From positions 18,223 through 82,222 of the forward strand of contig CAJTHL010000020.1 of assembly GCA_910576205.1 (NCBI GenBank): 64,000 nucleotides of DNA, read 5' to 3'. The notes beneath the pieces are model-generated. The model was not told the origin of the DNA and searched no databases. It worked only from the letters and a program-made list of their open reading frames with translations. Position 1 is the stretch's first letter, and every line of letters starts with the position of its first letter. The position numbers and the translations under genes were made by a program. This document shows positions 43,207 to 51,808 of the stretch, piece after piece. The stretch is from Clostridia bacterium (lineage in GTDB: Bacteria; Bacillota; Clostridia; Lachnospirales; Lachnospiraceae).

Positions 43207-43308
43207 CTGTTTATACAGAAGCGTGAACTGTATAAGCAGACTTTTTTATGGAGAGGGAGTCTTAAATGCCTTTCCTTAAAAAATCTTAAGCGTGGAAAGG
43301 AGACAGAC

Positions 43309-44064
43309 ATGGAAATCTTAAGGACAGAAAACCTGAAGAAATATTACGGGGAGGGAGACACCTGCGTAAAAGCCCTGGACGGCGTGGATTTTTCCGTGGA
43401 AAAGGGGGAGTTTGTGTCCATTGTGGGTACCTCCGGCAGCGGGAAATCCACACTTTTAAATATGCTGGGAGGCCTGGACCGGCCAACCTCCGGCTCGGTT
43501 ACGGTGGACGGGAAGAATATTTTTTCTCTGAAGGAGGAGGCACTGACCATTTTCCGCAGGCGGAAGATCGGCTTTGTGTTCCAGAGCTATAACCTGGTGC
43601 CCATTCTCAATGTCTATGAAAACATTGTGCTGCCCATAGAGCTGGATGGGGAAAAGGCAGACAGGAAATTTGTGAATAAGGTTATAGAGATCCTGGGGCT
43701 TACGGAAAAACTGTACGCTCTGCCCTCCCAGCTTTCCGGGGGACAGCAGCAGCGGGTGGCAATCGCCCGGGCCCTGGCCTCCAAGCCGGCCATTATTCTG
43801 GCGGATGAGCCCACGGGAAACCTGGATTCCGCCACCAGCCAGGATGTGCTGGGGCTTTTGAAGGTTACCGGGGAGCGTTTTGGCCAGACTATGGTAATGA
43901 TTACCCACAACGAGGAGATTGCCCAGATGGCGGACCGCATTGTGCGCATAGAGGACGGCCACATGGTAAAGCCGGCAAAGGGAGGAAAATATGACGCCGG
44001 CGGGGAAGGCTTAGGGGCCGGGAAAAATGGAGATGCTTCCCAGGGAGGTGCGTACCATGCGTAA
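43309..44064 (+). CDS. ABC transporter ATP-binding protein (MacB/LolD/BceA type)
   Basis: A 251-residue ATPase: Walker A GTSGSGKST, Q-loop FVFQSYNLVP, signature LSGGQQQRVAIARAL, Walker B IILADEPTGNLD and the H-loop MITHNEEIA. It powers the adjacent FtsX-fold permease; such pairs remove peptide antibiotics or move lipids or lipoproteins. ATG 43309 follows AAAGGAGA; the longer frame is noncoding. After the ATPase core there is a Gly/Ala/Lys-rich tail of about 30 residues. Its end overlaps the permease gene by 8 nt. Confidence 0.94.
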   Translation: MEILRTENLKKYYGEGDTCVKALDGVDFSVEKGEFVSIVGTSGSGKSTLLNMLGGLDRPTSGSVTVDGKNIFSLKEEALTIFRRRKIGFVFQSYNLVPILNVYENIVLPIELDGEKADRKFVNKVIEILGLTEKLYALPSQLSGGQQQRVAIARALASKPAIILADEPTGNLDSATSQDVLGLLKVTGERFGQTMVMITHNEEIAQMADRIVRIEDGHMVKPAKGGKYDAGGEGLGAGKNGDASQGGAYHA

Positions 44065-46654
44065 GGTGAGGAACAACCAGGCGGTAAAACGGCTGGCAAA
44101 AAAGAGCTTCACGGCCAGCCGCACCCGGAATACCATTGCGGCTATGGCCATTTCCCTTACGGCCATTCTGTTTACGGCGGTCTTTACCATCGGGCTTGGA
44201 ATCATTGAAAATACCCAGCGAAGCACCATGCTCCAGGCCGGAGGCGACGCCCACGGGGCAATCAAGGATCTGACAAAGGAGCAGTATGACATCCTGGCAG
44301 AGCATCCTTCCATCAAGGAGTGCGGCCGGGATATTGTGGTGGCCAATGCCGTGGAGAACCCGGAATTTTTGAAACGCCATGTGGAGATCCACTATCTGGA
44401 CCAGAATCTCTATCCCCACTGGTTTGTGGAAATCCTGGATGGGAGAGAGCCGGAAACGGCGGAGGAAGTGCTTATGGACAAGACCTCTCTGGAGCTTCTG
44501 GGACTTCCGGCTAAGGCCGGCGTCCAGGTGACCCTTGCCATACAGGTACATCCGGGAAGCAGGCCTGTGGAGCGTGACTTTACGGTAAGCGGCGTGATAA
44601 AGCCTGCGAAGGCCATGAAGGTAGGCTTTGTGTTTGTGTCGGAGGCCTACCTGAAAGCCTATGCCAGTGAGCTGGAGGCGGGAGATGAGGCTTACAGCTC
44701 CACGGGGAAGATCACCATGCATGTGCTTTTTGCCAATTCCAGGGGGATTCAGGGGAAACTCGATAAAATCATCACGGACAGCGGATTTTCCCTGGATGAT
44801 ACTTCCCCGGACTATGTAAGCTCCAACGCCAACTGGGCCTATCTCTCTGACGGCGCGGAGAGCGATCCCGTTACCATAGCGGGGCTTGCTGCTGCGGTGA
44901 TTCTCATTATGGTGACCGGTTATCTTATAATTTACAATATTTTCCAGATATCGGTAATCCGGGATATCCGTTTTTATGGCCTGTTAAAAACCATCGGCAC
45001 AACAGGTAGACAGATCAGGAGGATTCTTCGAAGGCAGGCTTTTAAGCTTTTTCTTCTTGGAACGCCTGTGGGACTTGTGCTGGGATACGGGGCGGGAAAT
45101 ATCCTGCTGCCCTTTGTGGTGGCGGCAGGCACCGCCAAAGACCGGGAGGAGATTCTGATATCCGTTCACCCCTGGATTTTCATAGGGGCAGCTCTTTTTA
45201 CCCTGGCGACGGTTCTGATTTCCCAGTGGAAGCCGGGGAGAATCGCGGCAAAGGTGTCTCCGGTGGAGGCGCTTCACTACACAGGGCAGGGGAAGAAAAG
45301 CAAACGGCTTAAGAAAACCACCGACGGCGGAAAGCTTTTCCGGATGGCATTGTCCAACCTGGGGCGAAGTAAGGGGCGCACGGCTGTGGTGATCTGTTCC
45401 CTCTCCCTTACGCTTGTGCTGATGAATACTTTTTATACCATCACCAGCTCCGTGGACAGAAACGGCTTTCTCTCAAAGATGATTCTCTGTGAGGATATCA
45501 TCGGAAACGCCGCCTTGTGGAATTACAATTATCATGTGGTGGATGAGGACACCGCTCAGGAGTGCAGCCTTACGGAGAGCTTTATTTCGGCCTGCCAGCA
45601 GCAGGAGGGATTTTCGGAGGGCGGAAGAATCTACATGCACCAGGCCGGGGCGTACATGCCGGTGGAGAGCTATGAAGTCCCGGATTATATTCCCAGAAAT
45701 GAGGAGGGCGTTCCCGGATCCTGGTATGCCTTTGGCTTCCAGCCTTTTAACGGATATGAGACGGGAGCGTACACCGCGTCTATCCACGGAATAGAGCCCT
45801 TTGTCCTGTCTAAAATGACGGTGGTGGAGGGGGAGAGCGATCCGGCGGCAATCTGGGAAAAGCTAAAGACGGGAGGCTATATTCTCTATAGTGTTCCCGT
45901 GGACGACAATAATTTCGTCATGGAGGACAGTATTTTGCATCACGCCGGGGACAAGATCACATTAACCTACAGGGACGGCGGTCCCACAAAGGAGTATGAG
46001 ATCCTATCTGTGATAAAAGGTCACAGCTTCAGTCTCACCAACCGCACAGTCGGCACTTTTTCCTATTATATTACCGCGGAGGAATTTAAGGAAAACCTCT
46101 CCGACATTTATCTTATGAGTTATCTCTTTGATACAGAGGAGGGCGGGGAGGAGGCCATGGAGGAATTCTTAAAGACCTACACGGAGGAGGTGGAGCCCCT
46201 TATGTCCTATGAATCCCGGAGTACTTTCCAGGGAGCCTTCCAGGAAATCCTGGGGACCATTACCCTGGTGGGGGTGGCCCTGGCAGCCGTTATCGGCGTC
46301 ATCGGCTTCCTGAACTTTATAAACGTCATTCTTACCAGCATAACCACCCGCAGACGGGAGTTTGCCATGATGGAGGCCATCGGCATGACAAAGGGCCAGC
46401 TTGTGGGTATGCTGACCGCGGAAGGGCTGTACTATTCGGTCTTTACCATCCTGGGTTCTCTTATGGCGGCGGCCCTGTTCTCTCTCACCGTAGTCAGGGC
46501 TATCGGAGGAGGTATCTGGTTTATCCATTACCGGTTTACGCTGCTGCCTGTGCTGGCGGCAAGCCCGGTACTGCTGCTTCTGGGAGCCTTGATTCCAAGG
46601 GTGGTCTACAGATTTCGGAAAAAAGAGAGCATTGTGGAGGAGATTCGGGAGTAG
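44057..46654 (+). CDS. ABC transporter permease with two FtsX domains
   Basis: An 865-residue membrane protein. One helix near 25-47, an extracellular region, an FtsX domain with three helices at about 285-400, a further helix near 440-460, a second large extracellular region, and a last FtsX domain at about 745-860 (GFLNFINVILTSITTRRREFAMMEAIGMTKGQL). This eight-helix double-MacB arrangement is common in Clostridia for peptide or envelope-stress systems. GGGAGGTG precedes ATG 44057. Expression is probably controlled by the upstream two-component pair. Confidence 0.92.
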   Translation: MRKVRNNQAVKRLAKKSFTASRTRNTIAAMAISLTAILFTAVFTIGLGIIENTQRSTMLQAGGDAHGAIKDLTKEQYDILAEHPSIKECGRDIVVANAVENPEFLKRHVEIHYLDQNLYPHWFVEILDGREPETAEEVLMDKTSLELLGLPAKAGVQVTLAIQVHPGSRPVERDFTVSGVIKPAKAMKVGFVFVSEAYLKAYASELEAGDEAYSSTGKITMHVLFANSRGIQGKLDKIITDSGFSLDDTSPDYVSSNANWAYLSDGAESDPVTIAGLAAAVILIMVTGYLIIYNIFQISVIRDIRFYGLLKTIGTTGRQIRRILRRQAFKLFLLGTPVGLVLGYGAGNILLPFVVAAGTAKDREEILISVHPWIFIGAALFTLATVLISQWKPGRIAAKVSPVEALHYTGQGKKSKRLKKTTDGGKLFRMALSNLGRSKGRTAVVICSLSLTLVLMNTFYTITSSVDRNGFLSKMILCEDIIGNAALWNYNYHVVDEDTAQECSLTESFISACQQQEGFSEGGRIYMHQAGAYMPVESYEVPDYIPRNEEGVPGSWYAFGFQPFNGYETGAYTASIHGIEPFVLSKMTVVEGESDPAAIWEKLKTGGYILYSVPVDDNNFVMEDSILHHAGDKITLTYRDGGPTKEYEILSVIKGHSFSLTNRTVGTFSYYITAEEFKENLSDIYLMSYLFDTEEGGEEAMEEFLKTYTEEVEPLMSYESRSTFQGAFQEILGTITLVGVALAAVIGVIGFLNFINVILTSITTRRREFAMMEAIGMTKGQLVGMLTAEGLYYSVFTILGSLMAAALFSLTVVRAIGGGIWFIHYRFTLLPVLAASPVLLLLGALIPRVVYRFRKKESIVEEIRE

Positions 46655-46680
46655 ACGAGGCGGCGGTCTGTGCCGCCATA

Positions 46681-46735
46681 GAAAAGGAAAGACTGCAGGC
46701 CAGGGGCGCGCCCCTGGCTTTGCGGCCTTTTCTTC
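46681..46735 (+). terminator. Terminator after the ABC/FtsX operon
   Basis: A perfect 20-bp palindrome at 46699-46718 (GCCAGGGGCG and its complement) nested in GAAAAGG/CCTTTTC outer arms, followed by TTCTTCC. Confidence 0.65.
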
Positions 46736-46736
46736 C

Positions 46737-46930
46737 TGCTGATAAGTACCCGGTATGGGATATTTTTTTAGCCCACAGCTTTGTCCAGTCGATCTGCTTT
46801 TGCTTTTCCACGCTGGGGTTTTCGATGACGCGCTCAATCTCCGTTATCTCTATGCCAAAGTCGATGAGCTCGTCCAGGGTGAGACGGTACAGGGCGGACA
46901 GCTTTTTGGACTGGCAAATGTCCGGCAGCG
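46737..46930 (-). pseudogene. Remnant of an XRE-type helix-turn-helix regulator
   Basis: Read on the minus strand, codons from 46928 downward give LPDICQSKKLSALYRLTLDELIDFG and then ERVIENPSVEKQKQIDWTKLWAKK, which looks like the end of an XRE repressor domain (compare the usual VPDL...LSELFGVSLDELV) plus its tail. A TAG codon lies in frame just upstream and the N-terminal helices are gone. After WAKK a run of seven A bases shifts the frame; one base fewer would restore the likely ending YPIPGTYQ. So it is truncated and frameshifted. Confidence 0.5.
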
Positions 46931-47138
46931 TCTACCAGGGAAAAACTGCATTTGCGCCTGGTTTCTTAACATTTCAGGGATTCCTTTCACCGGTTATCCC
47001 CCAAAAACAGCCACTTATGGCAAAACAGTGGAAATTCCCTGGCCGATTGCCTATACTGTATTTAAATGGAACGCCGGAAACATGGCGGGATACGATATCC
47101 CCGAAGGGTATCGGAAGAAAGGAGGTGGCGTGGGCTTC

Positions 47139-47579
47139 GTGGAAGTGGAGATTAAAATTGACAGCGCCTGCAAAGAGCCCAAAATCATTATATGTACGGA
47201 AAAAATAACAGACCAGGTAAACGAGCTTGTAAAAAAACTGTCGGGAGAGCCCCCGCGGATTATTTCCGGATTTCGCGGGGAAACGTTTTGTGTACTGGAG
47301 CAGGGAGAGATCCTGCGTGTCTATGCGTCGGAGGGAAAGGTTTTTGCGGTGACTCCGGAGGGGGAATACACCCTTCGCCTGCGGCTTTATGAGATGGAGG
47401 AACGTCTGGACAGAGACAGGTTTATCCGTATTTCCAATTCGGAGATCATCAACCTAAAAAAGGTGAAACGCTTTGACTTAAGCTTCACGGGAACAATCTG
47501 CGTTTCCCTTTCCGACGGCACGGTAACGTATGTCTCCCGGCGCTATGTATCCAGAATCAAACATGCATTAGGACTGTGA
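47139..47579 (+). CDS. LytTR-family DNA-binding regulator
   Basis: About 146 residues with a C-terminal LytTR domain (RFIRISNSEIINLKKVKRFDLS, ISRRYVSRIKHALGL-type ending) and no receiver domain. It binds direct repeats in promoters. There is no ATG: AGGAGG at 47120-47125 can serve GTG 47130 (spacing 4) or GTG 47139 (spacing 13), the latter giving the family-like start VEVEIKID; I use 47139 but the start is uncertain. A DUF3021 membrane protein gene follows 10 nt later, a pairing common in Bacillota in which the membrane protein probably controls the regulator. Confidence 0.85.
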   Translation: MEVEIKIDSACKEPKIIICTEKITDQVNELVKKLSGEPPRIISGFRGETFCVLEQGEILRVYASEGKVFAVTPEGEYTLRLRLYEMEERLDRDRFIRISNSEIINLKKVKRFDLSFTGTICVSLSDGTVTYVSRRYVSRIKHALGL

Positions 47580-47589
47580 GGTAATAGCT

Positions 47590-48048
47590 ATGAAAAAGAA
47601 TATAATATTGCGAAGCCTTCTCGGAGGCCCTTTGGGACTTACCATAAGCTATGTGATAACTTTGGTGATTTCGGTATGTATGGCAGACGGCCATTATTAC
47701 CCCGTTTCCCCGGAACTGATTGAAAAATGCGGCAGTGAGATAAACGCCGTGGTTGTGCAGGCTGTTCTCTCCTTCCTGTGCGGCGCTATGTGGGGAGGCA
47801 TGTCGGTGATGTGGGAAATGGAGGAGTGGAGCCTCCTTCGGATGACCGCTACGCATCTGGTGACTGTCTCTGTCGTTTCCTTCCCCATGGCCTGGATTAT
47901 GGAGTGGCTTCCCCATAATGTGCCGGGGGCAGTCTCGTATTTTGGCATATTTTTTGGGATTTATCTGGGAATCTGGGTTTTTCGGTACAAAAAAATGAAA
48001 TGCCGCGTTGCGGAGCTTAACCGGGTGGTGCAGGAGAGAGGGCAGTAA
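47590..48048 (+). CDS. DUF3021-family membrane protein
   Basis: A 152-residue protein with about four hydrophobic helices (LGLTISYVITLVISV, VVVQAVLSFLCGAMWGG, VTVSVVSFPMAWIM, YFGIFFGIYLGIWVF) and a short basic, cytoplasmic C-terminus. It matches DUF3021 proteins encoded next to LytTR regulators. It is thought to act as the membrane-bound partner of the regulator, though the signal is unknown. A terminator follows. Confidence 0.88.
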   Translation: MKKNIILRSLLGGPLGLTISYVITLVISVCMADGHYYPVSPELIEKCGSEINAVVVQAVLSFLCGAMWGGMSVMWEMEEWSLLRMTATHLVTVSVVSFPMAWIMEWLPHNVPGAVSYFGIFFGIYLGIWVFRYKKMKCRVAELNRVVQERGQ

Positions 48049-48140
48049 CTATACAGATGCTTCTGTCAGAAGATACCGGGAAATACACTGTAAAAAACGC
48101 AACGGCAGAAAACTTGTGCCAGGAAAAGAAAGCTATTGTG

Positions 48141-48168
48141 GAGGCGGGGAAATCCGCCTCTGTTTTGT
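48141..48168 (+). terminator. Terminator after the LytTR-DUF3021 pair
   Basis: GAGGCGG/CCGCCTC stem with a six-base loop and TGTTTTG tail. Confidence 0.65.
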
Positions 48169-48215
48169 ATAGGAAATGCATCCGGAATGTAACGGATTTG
48201 TAACCGGAAAAAAGT

Positions 48216-48244
48216 TTGACAATTTCCTATTAGAATAGTATAAT
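48216..48244 (+). promoter_or_regulatory. Consensus promoter of the Dlt-like cluster
   Basis: TTGACA at 48216-48221, 17-nt spacer, TATAAT at 48239-48244, 33 nt before the first start codon. Both boxes are perfect, so high, probably constitutive, expression is expected. Confidence 0.85.
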
Positions 48245-48277
48245 GGCTTTGTTTTAAAGACAAAGGAAGTAAGAGAC

Positions 48278-49792
48278 ATGCAGAATAATGTTTTAAACTA
48301 TTTAAAGGAAATTGTGAAGAAATGTCCCCACAAAACGGCCTACTCTGACGGGCGGGAGTCCCTCACTTTTGGGGAAGTCTATGCACAGACCAGGAGCGTG
48401 GGAAGTTATCTTGCGGGAAAAGGTATTTACAAGAAGCCTGTGGTAGTCTTTATGCGGAAATCCCCCAGTGAGGTGGCGGCATTTTTCGGCGTTATCACAG
48501 GCGGCTGTTTTTATGTGCCCATTGACGAGGAGATGCCAGGGGGAAGAATCCAGTTAATCCTGGATAACGTGCAGTCGCCTCTGGTGATCTGCGACCGGGA
48601 TACCATAGAAAAGGCAAAGGATTTCAAGCTGGGAGAGGGACAGGCGGTTCTCTATGACGAGATCTCACAGGGAGAGGCCGACGAGACGGTTTTGGAAAAT
48701 ATTTATAAAAAAGCCATTGACACGGATCCCATTTATATTGTGTTTACTTCCGGGTCCACAGGGATTCCCAAGGGGGTGGCTGCCTGCCACCGGTCTGTGA
48801 TTGACTATGTGGAACAGCTCTCTGAAATCCTTGGATTTGGGGAGGATACTGTATTTGGAAGCCAGACGCCCCTCTATTTTGACGCCTGTTTAAAAGAGGT
48901 GTACTCTACCTTGAAATTCGGCGCAACCACTTATCTGATTCCCAAAAATTTGTTTTCCATGCCAGTGGCTCTGGTGGAGTATCTCAATACCCACCGGGTT
49001 AACACCGTGTGCTGGGTGGTTTCCGCCCTTACCATGGTCAGCGCCTTTGGGGCCTTTGAGACGGTGAAGCCGGAATATCTCCACACGATAGCCTTTGGAA
49101 GCGAGGTATTTCCCATAAAGCAGCTTAAGCTCTGGCAGGAGGCCCTGCCCCATGCGGTATTTACCAATCTGTACGGCCCTACGGAGGGCACGGGCATGTG
49201 CTGCTATTACCGGGTGGAGCGGGAGTTTGCCGACGACGAGGTCATTCCCATCGGACATCCCTTCCCCAACAGGGAAATCCTGCTTTTGACAGAGGACGGA
49301 AAGCCCGCGCCCCAGGGAGGCCAGGGGGAGATCTGCATCCGGGGAACGTCGCTTACCCTGGGATACTACAACGATCCCGTCCGTACCGGGGAAGCCTTTG
49401 TGCAGAATCCCCTGAACAGCGCGTATCCGGAACTGATCTACAGGACCGGGGATATGGGACGTTACAACGAGGCGGGAGAGCTGGTCTTTGTTTCCCGCAA
49501 GGATTATCAGATCAAGCATATGGGACATCGCATTGAGCTTGGGGAGATTGAGGTTAATGTAGACATGCTTCCGGAAATCCGCATGTCGGCATGCATTTAC
49601 GACACAGAGAAATCCAAAATTGTGCTTTGCTACGTGGGGGATATTTCCGAGAAGGAGCTGACGGTGGCCCTGCGAAGCAGGCTGCCCCGCTATATGCTGC
49701 CAAACAGGATGCTGAAACTCGATCAGATGCCTCTTACGGCAAACGGGAAGCTTGACCGGATTACCTTAAAGCAGATTTACGAAAAGCGTTAA
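48278..49792 (+). CDS. DltA-like amino-acid adenylating enzyme
   Basis: A 504-residue ANL-superfamily ligase with IVFTSGSTGIPKGV (A3), the amino-group Asp in LYFDACLKEVYSTL (A4), NLYGPTEGTG (A5), YRTGDMG (A7) and the catalytic K491 in LTANGKLDR (A10). It activates an amino acid with ATP and loads it on the carrier protein encoded next. It resembles D-alanine--carrier ligase DltA, but the segment where DltA normally has FCGE reads AFGSEVFP here, so the Cys tied to D-Ala choice is missing. The substrate may not be D-alanine. The ribosome site is AAGGAAG. Confidence 0.88.
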   Translation: MQNNVLNYLKEIVKKCPHKTAYSDGRESLTFGEVYAQTRSVGSYLAGKGIYKKPVVVFMRKSPSEVAAFFGVITGGCFYVPIDEEMPGGRIQLILDNVQSPLVICDRDTIEKAKDFKLGEGQAVLYDEISQGEADETVLENIYKKAIDTDPIYIVFTSGSTGIPKGVAACHRSVIDYVEQLSEILGFGEDTVFGSQTPLYFDACLKEVYSTLKFGATTYLIPKNLFSMPVALVEYLNTHRVNTVCWVVSALTMVSAFGAFETVKPEYLHTIAFGSEVFPIKQLKLWQEALPHAVFTNLYGPTEGTGMCCYYRVEREFADDEVIPIGHPFPNREILLLTEDGKPAPQGGQGEICIRGTSLTLGYYNDPVRTGEAFVQNPLNSAYPELIYRTGDMGRYNEAGELVFVSRKDYQIKHMGHRIELGEIEVNVDMLPEIRMSACIYDTEKSKIVLCYVGDISEKELTVALRSRLPRYMLPNRMLKLDQMPLTANGKLDRITLKQIYEKR

Positions 49793-49851
49793 AACAATTC
49801 GGCAAATGTCCCCACAGGGGGCCTGCCAGACAAATAAGGAGAGAATGAGTT

Positions 49852-50079
49852 ATGGAAGAGTTAATGAACATTTTAAGCGAGCTGCATCCGGATGTGGATT
49901 TTGAGAAGGAGGAGCGCCTGGTGGAGGATATGATTCTGGACTCCTTTGACATTGTGAGTCTTATCTCGGAGATCAACGAGGAATTTGACGTGACCATCAC
50001 CGCAAAGGATATGATTCCGGAAAATTTCAATTCTGCTAAAGCCCTGTACGCTCTGATCCAGAGGCTGGAGGACGAATAA
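49852..50079 (+). CDS. Acyl/aminoacyl carrier protein (DltC-like)
   Basis: A 75-residue acidic four-helix carrier protein. The phosphopantetheine attachment serine is S31 in MILDSFDIVSLI. It would carry the activated amino acid as a thioester from the upstream ligase to the membrane acyltransferase. The start has AAGGAGAGA. The gene is 60 nt after the ligase and 63 nt before the MBOAT gene. Confidence 0.93.
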   Translation: MEELMNILSELHPDVDFEKEERLVEDMILDSFDIVSLISEINEEFDVTITAKDMIPENFNSAKALYALIQRLEDE

Positions 50080-50141
50080 ATCAGCAGGCCTTGGGGCCGG
50101 GAAACGGGATTGTCTGGGAAAGAGTCTGAGGGGCAGGTTTT

Positions 50142-51734
50142 ATGCTATTTACATCATATGAATTTTTGGGATTTACGGCAGCTCTGTTTCTGGCGTATTA
50201 TTGTGTTCCAAAGAAATGCCAGTGGCCGCTGCTGCTGGCGGCAAGCTATATTTTTTATTTTATTGCGGGGCCGGATTATCTGATCTATATTCTGGCTACC
50301 ACGGCCACCACCTATGGAGCCGCCCGCCTGATTGAACAGAACGCAGACAGGCAGAGCGCCTATTTAAAGGAATACAAGGCAGAGCTGACAAAGGAAGAGA
50401 AAAAGGATTATAAAGAAGGGCAGAAGCGCATCCGTTTAAGATGGCTGGTGGTCTGCCTCCTTCTGAATACCGGCATCCTGGCAGTGGTAAAATACACCAA
50501 TTTTATGATCGCCAATATTAACGACGTGCTGGCTGCCTTTGGAGGGAACAGGCAGCTTTCTTTCGTAACCCTGGCTCTGCCTCTTGGGATTTCTTTTTAT
50601 ACCTTCCAGGCCATGGGGTATCTGATTGATGTTTACCGGGGGACGATACGCGCGGAGAAGCAGTTCTTTCGATTTGCCCTGTTTGTCTCCTTTTTTCCGC
50701 AGCTTATCCAGGGGCCTATCAGCCGGTTTGGCGATCTTTCGGAATCCCTTTTTGAGCGGCATGCATTTAACGGAAAAACCGTATGCTACGGCCTGCAGCG
50801 GATGCTGTGGGGCTACTTTAAGAAAATGGTTATCGCCGACCGGATTCTGGCGGCTGTGACTACCATAATCGGAGATACCGGCACATACCACGGGGCCTAT
50901 ATCCTGGTGGGAATGCTGTTTTATACCCTGGAGCTCTACGCGGACTTTACCGGGGGCATCGACATCACCATCGGTATTGCGGAGGTAATGGGAATCAGGA
51001 TACAGGAGAATTTCAACCGGCCCTACTTCTCAAAATCCCTTAAGGAATACTGGCGCAGATGGCATATTTCCATGTGCGCATGGTTCCGGGATTATGTGTT
51101 TTATCCCGTATCCTCCTCGGGGCCTATGCAGAAATTTACCAAATTTACAAGAAAACGCTTTAAGGGGGCCCTTGTGCGGCATCTGCCCGTACACCTTTCC
51201 TCCTTTGTGGTGTGGCTGGCCACAGGCGTGTGGCACGGGGCAAGCTGGAACTTCATTGTCTGGGGACTGCTGAACTGGGCGGTTCTGGTGGTTTCCGAGG
51301 AGCTGGAGCCTCTCTATGCCAGATTCCACAAGCGGTTTTTGGTGGGAAAGAGCCGTTCTTACCGGATTTTCCAGATGGGGCGCACCTTCCTGCTGGTCTG
51401 CGTGTTAAATCTGTTTGACTGCTACCATGCCCTAAGTGACACCTTCGGAATGCTGGCTTCTCTGTTTACCTCCGGGAACTGGCAGGTTTTGTGGGACGGT
51501 TCCCTTATGAATCTGGGCCTTAGCGGTCTGGATTACGGCATTCTTGCCGTGGGAACCCTGATGCTCCTCCTGGTGAGCCTGTCCCAGAGAAGCGGCAGTG
51601 TCCGGGACAAAATTGCGGCGAAGCCTTATGCGGTGCGGTTCTGCGTATGGTACGGCCTGTTTCTGATTGTGCTCCTTATGGGGGCTTACGGCATCGGTTA
51701 CGACGCCAGCCAGTTTATCTATAACCAGTTCTAG
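50142..51734 (+). CDS. MBOAT-family membrane acyltransferase (DltB/AlgI-like)
   Basis: A 530-residue polytopic protein of the membrane-bound O-acyltransferase family. The catalytic His is H365 in ATGVWHGASWNF; PLGISFYTFQAMGYLIDVYRG, FPQLIQGPISR and FNRPYFSKSLKEYWRRWHIS are classic. In Dlt systems the homologue moves the D-alanyl group from the carrier through the membrane; in AlgI systems it moves acetyl groups. The adjoining ligase and carrier favour the first type. GGGGCAGG lies before the start. Confidence 0.94.
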   Translation: MLFTSYEFLGFTAALFLAYYCVPKKCQWPLLLAASYIFYFIAGPDYLIYILATTATTYGAARLIEQNADRQSAYLKEYKAELTKEEKKDYKEGQKRIRLRWLVVCLLLNTGILAVVKYTNFMIANINDVLAAFGGNRQLSFVTLALPLGISFYTFQAMGYLIDVYRGTIRAEKQFFRFALFVSFFPQLIQGPISRFGDLSESLFERHAFNGKTVCYGLQRMLWGYFKKMVIADRILAAVTTIIGDTGTYHGAYILVGMLFYTLELYADFTGGIDITIGIAEVMGIRIQENFNRPYFSKSLKEYWRRWHISMCAWFRDYVFYPVSSSGPMQKFTKFTRKRFKGALVRHLPVHLSSFVVWLATGVWHGASWNFIVWGLLNWAVLVVSEELEPLYARFHKRFLVGKSRSYRIFQMGRTFLLVCVLNLFDCYHALSDTFGMLASLFTSGNWQVLWDGSLMNLGLSGLDYGILAVGTLMLLLVSLSQRSGSVRDKIAAKPYAVRFCVWYGLFLIVLLMGAYGIGYDASQFIYNQF

Positions 51735-51808
51735 CAGAATATTCTTCAGATTCCCGGCGTCGGCAGGGAACATGTGGGGCTGGAAGGAAAGGCAGAGAAA
51801 AATCCGAG

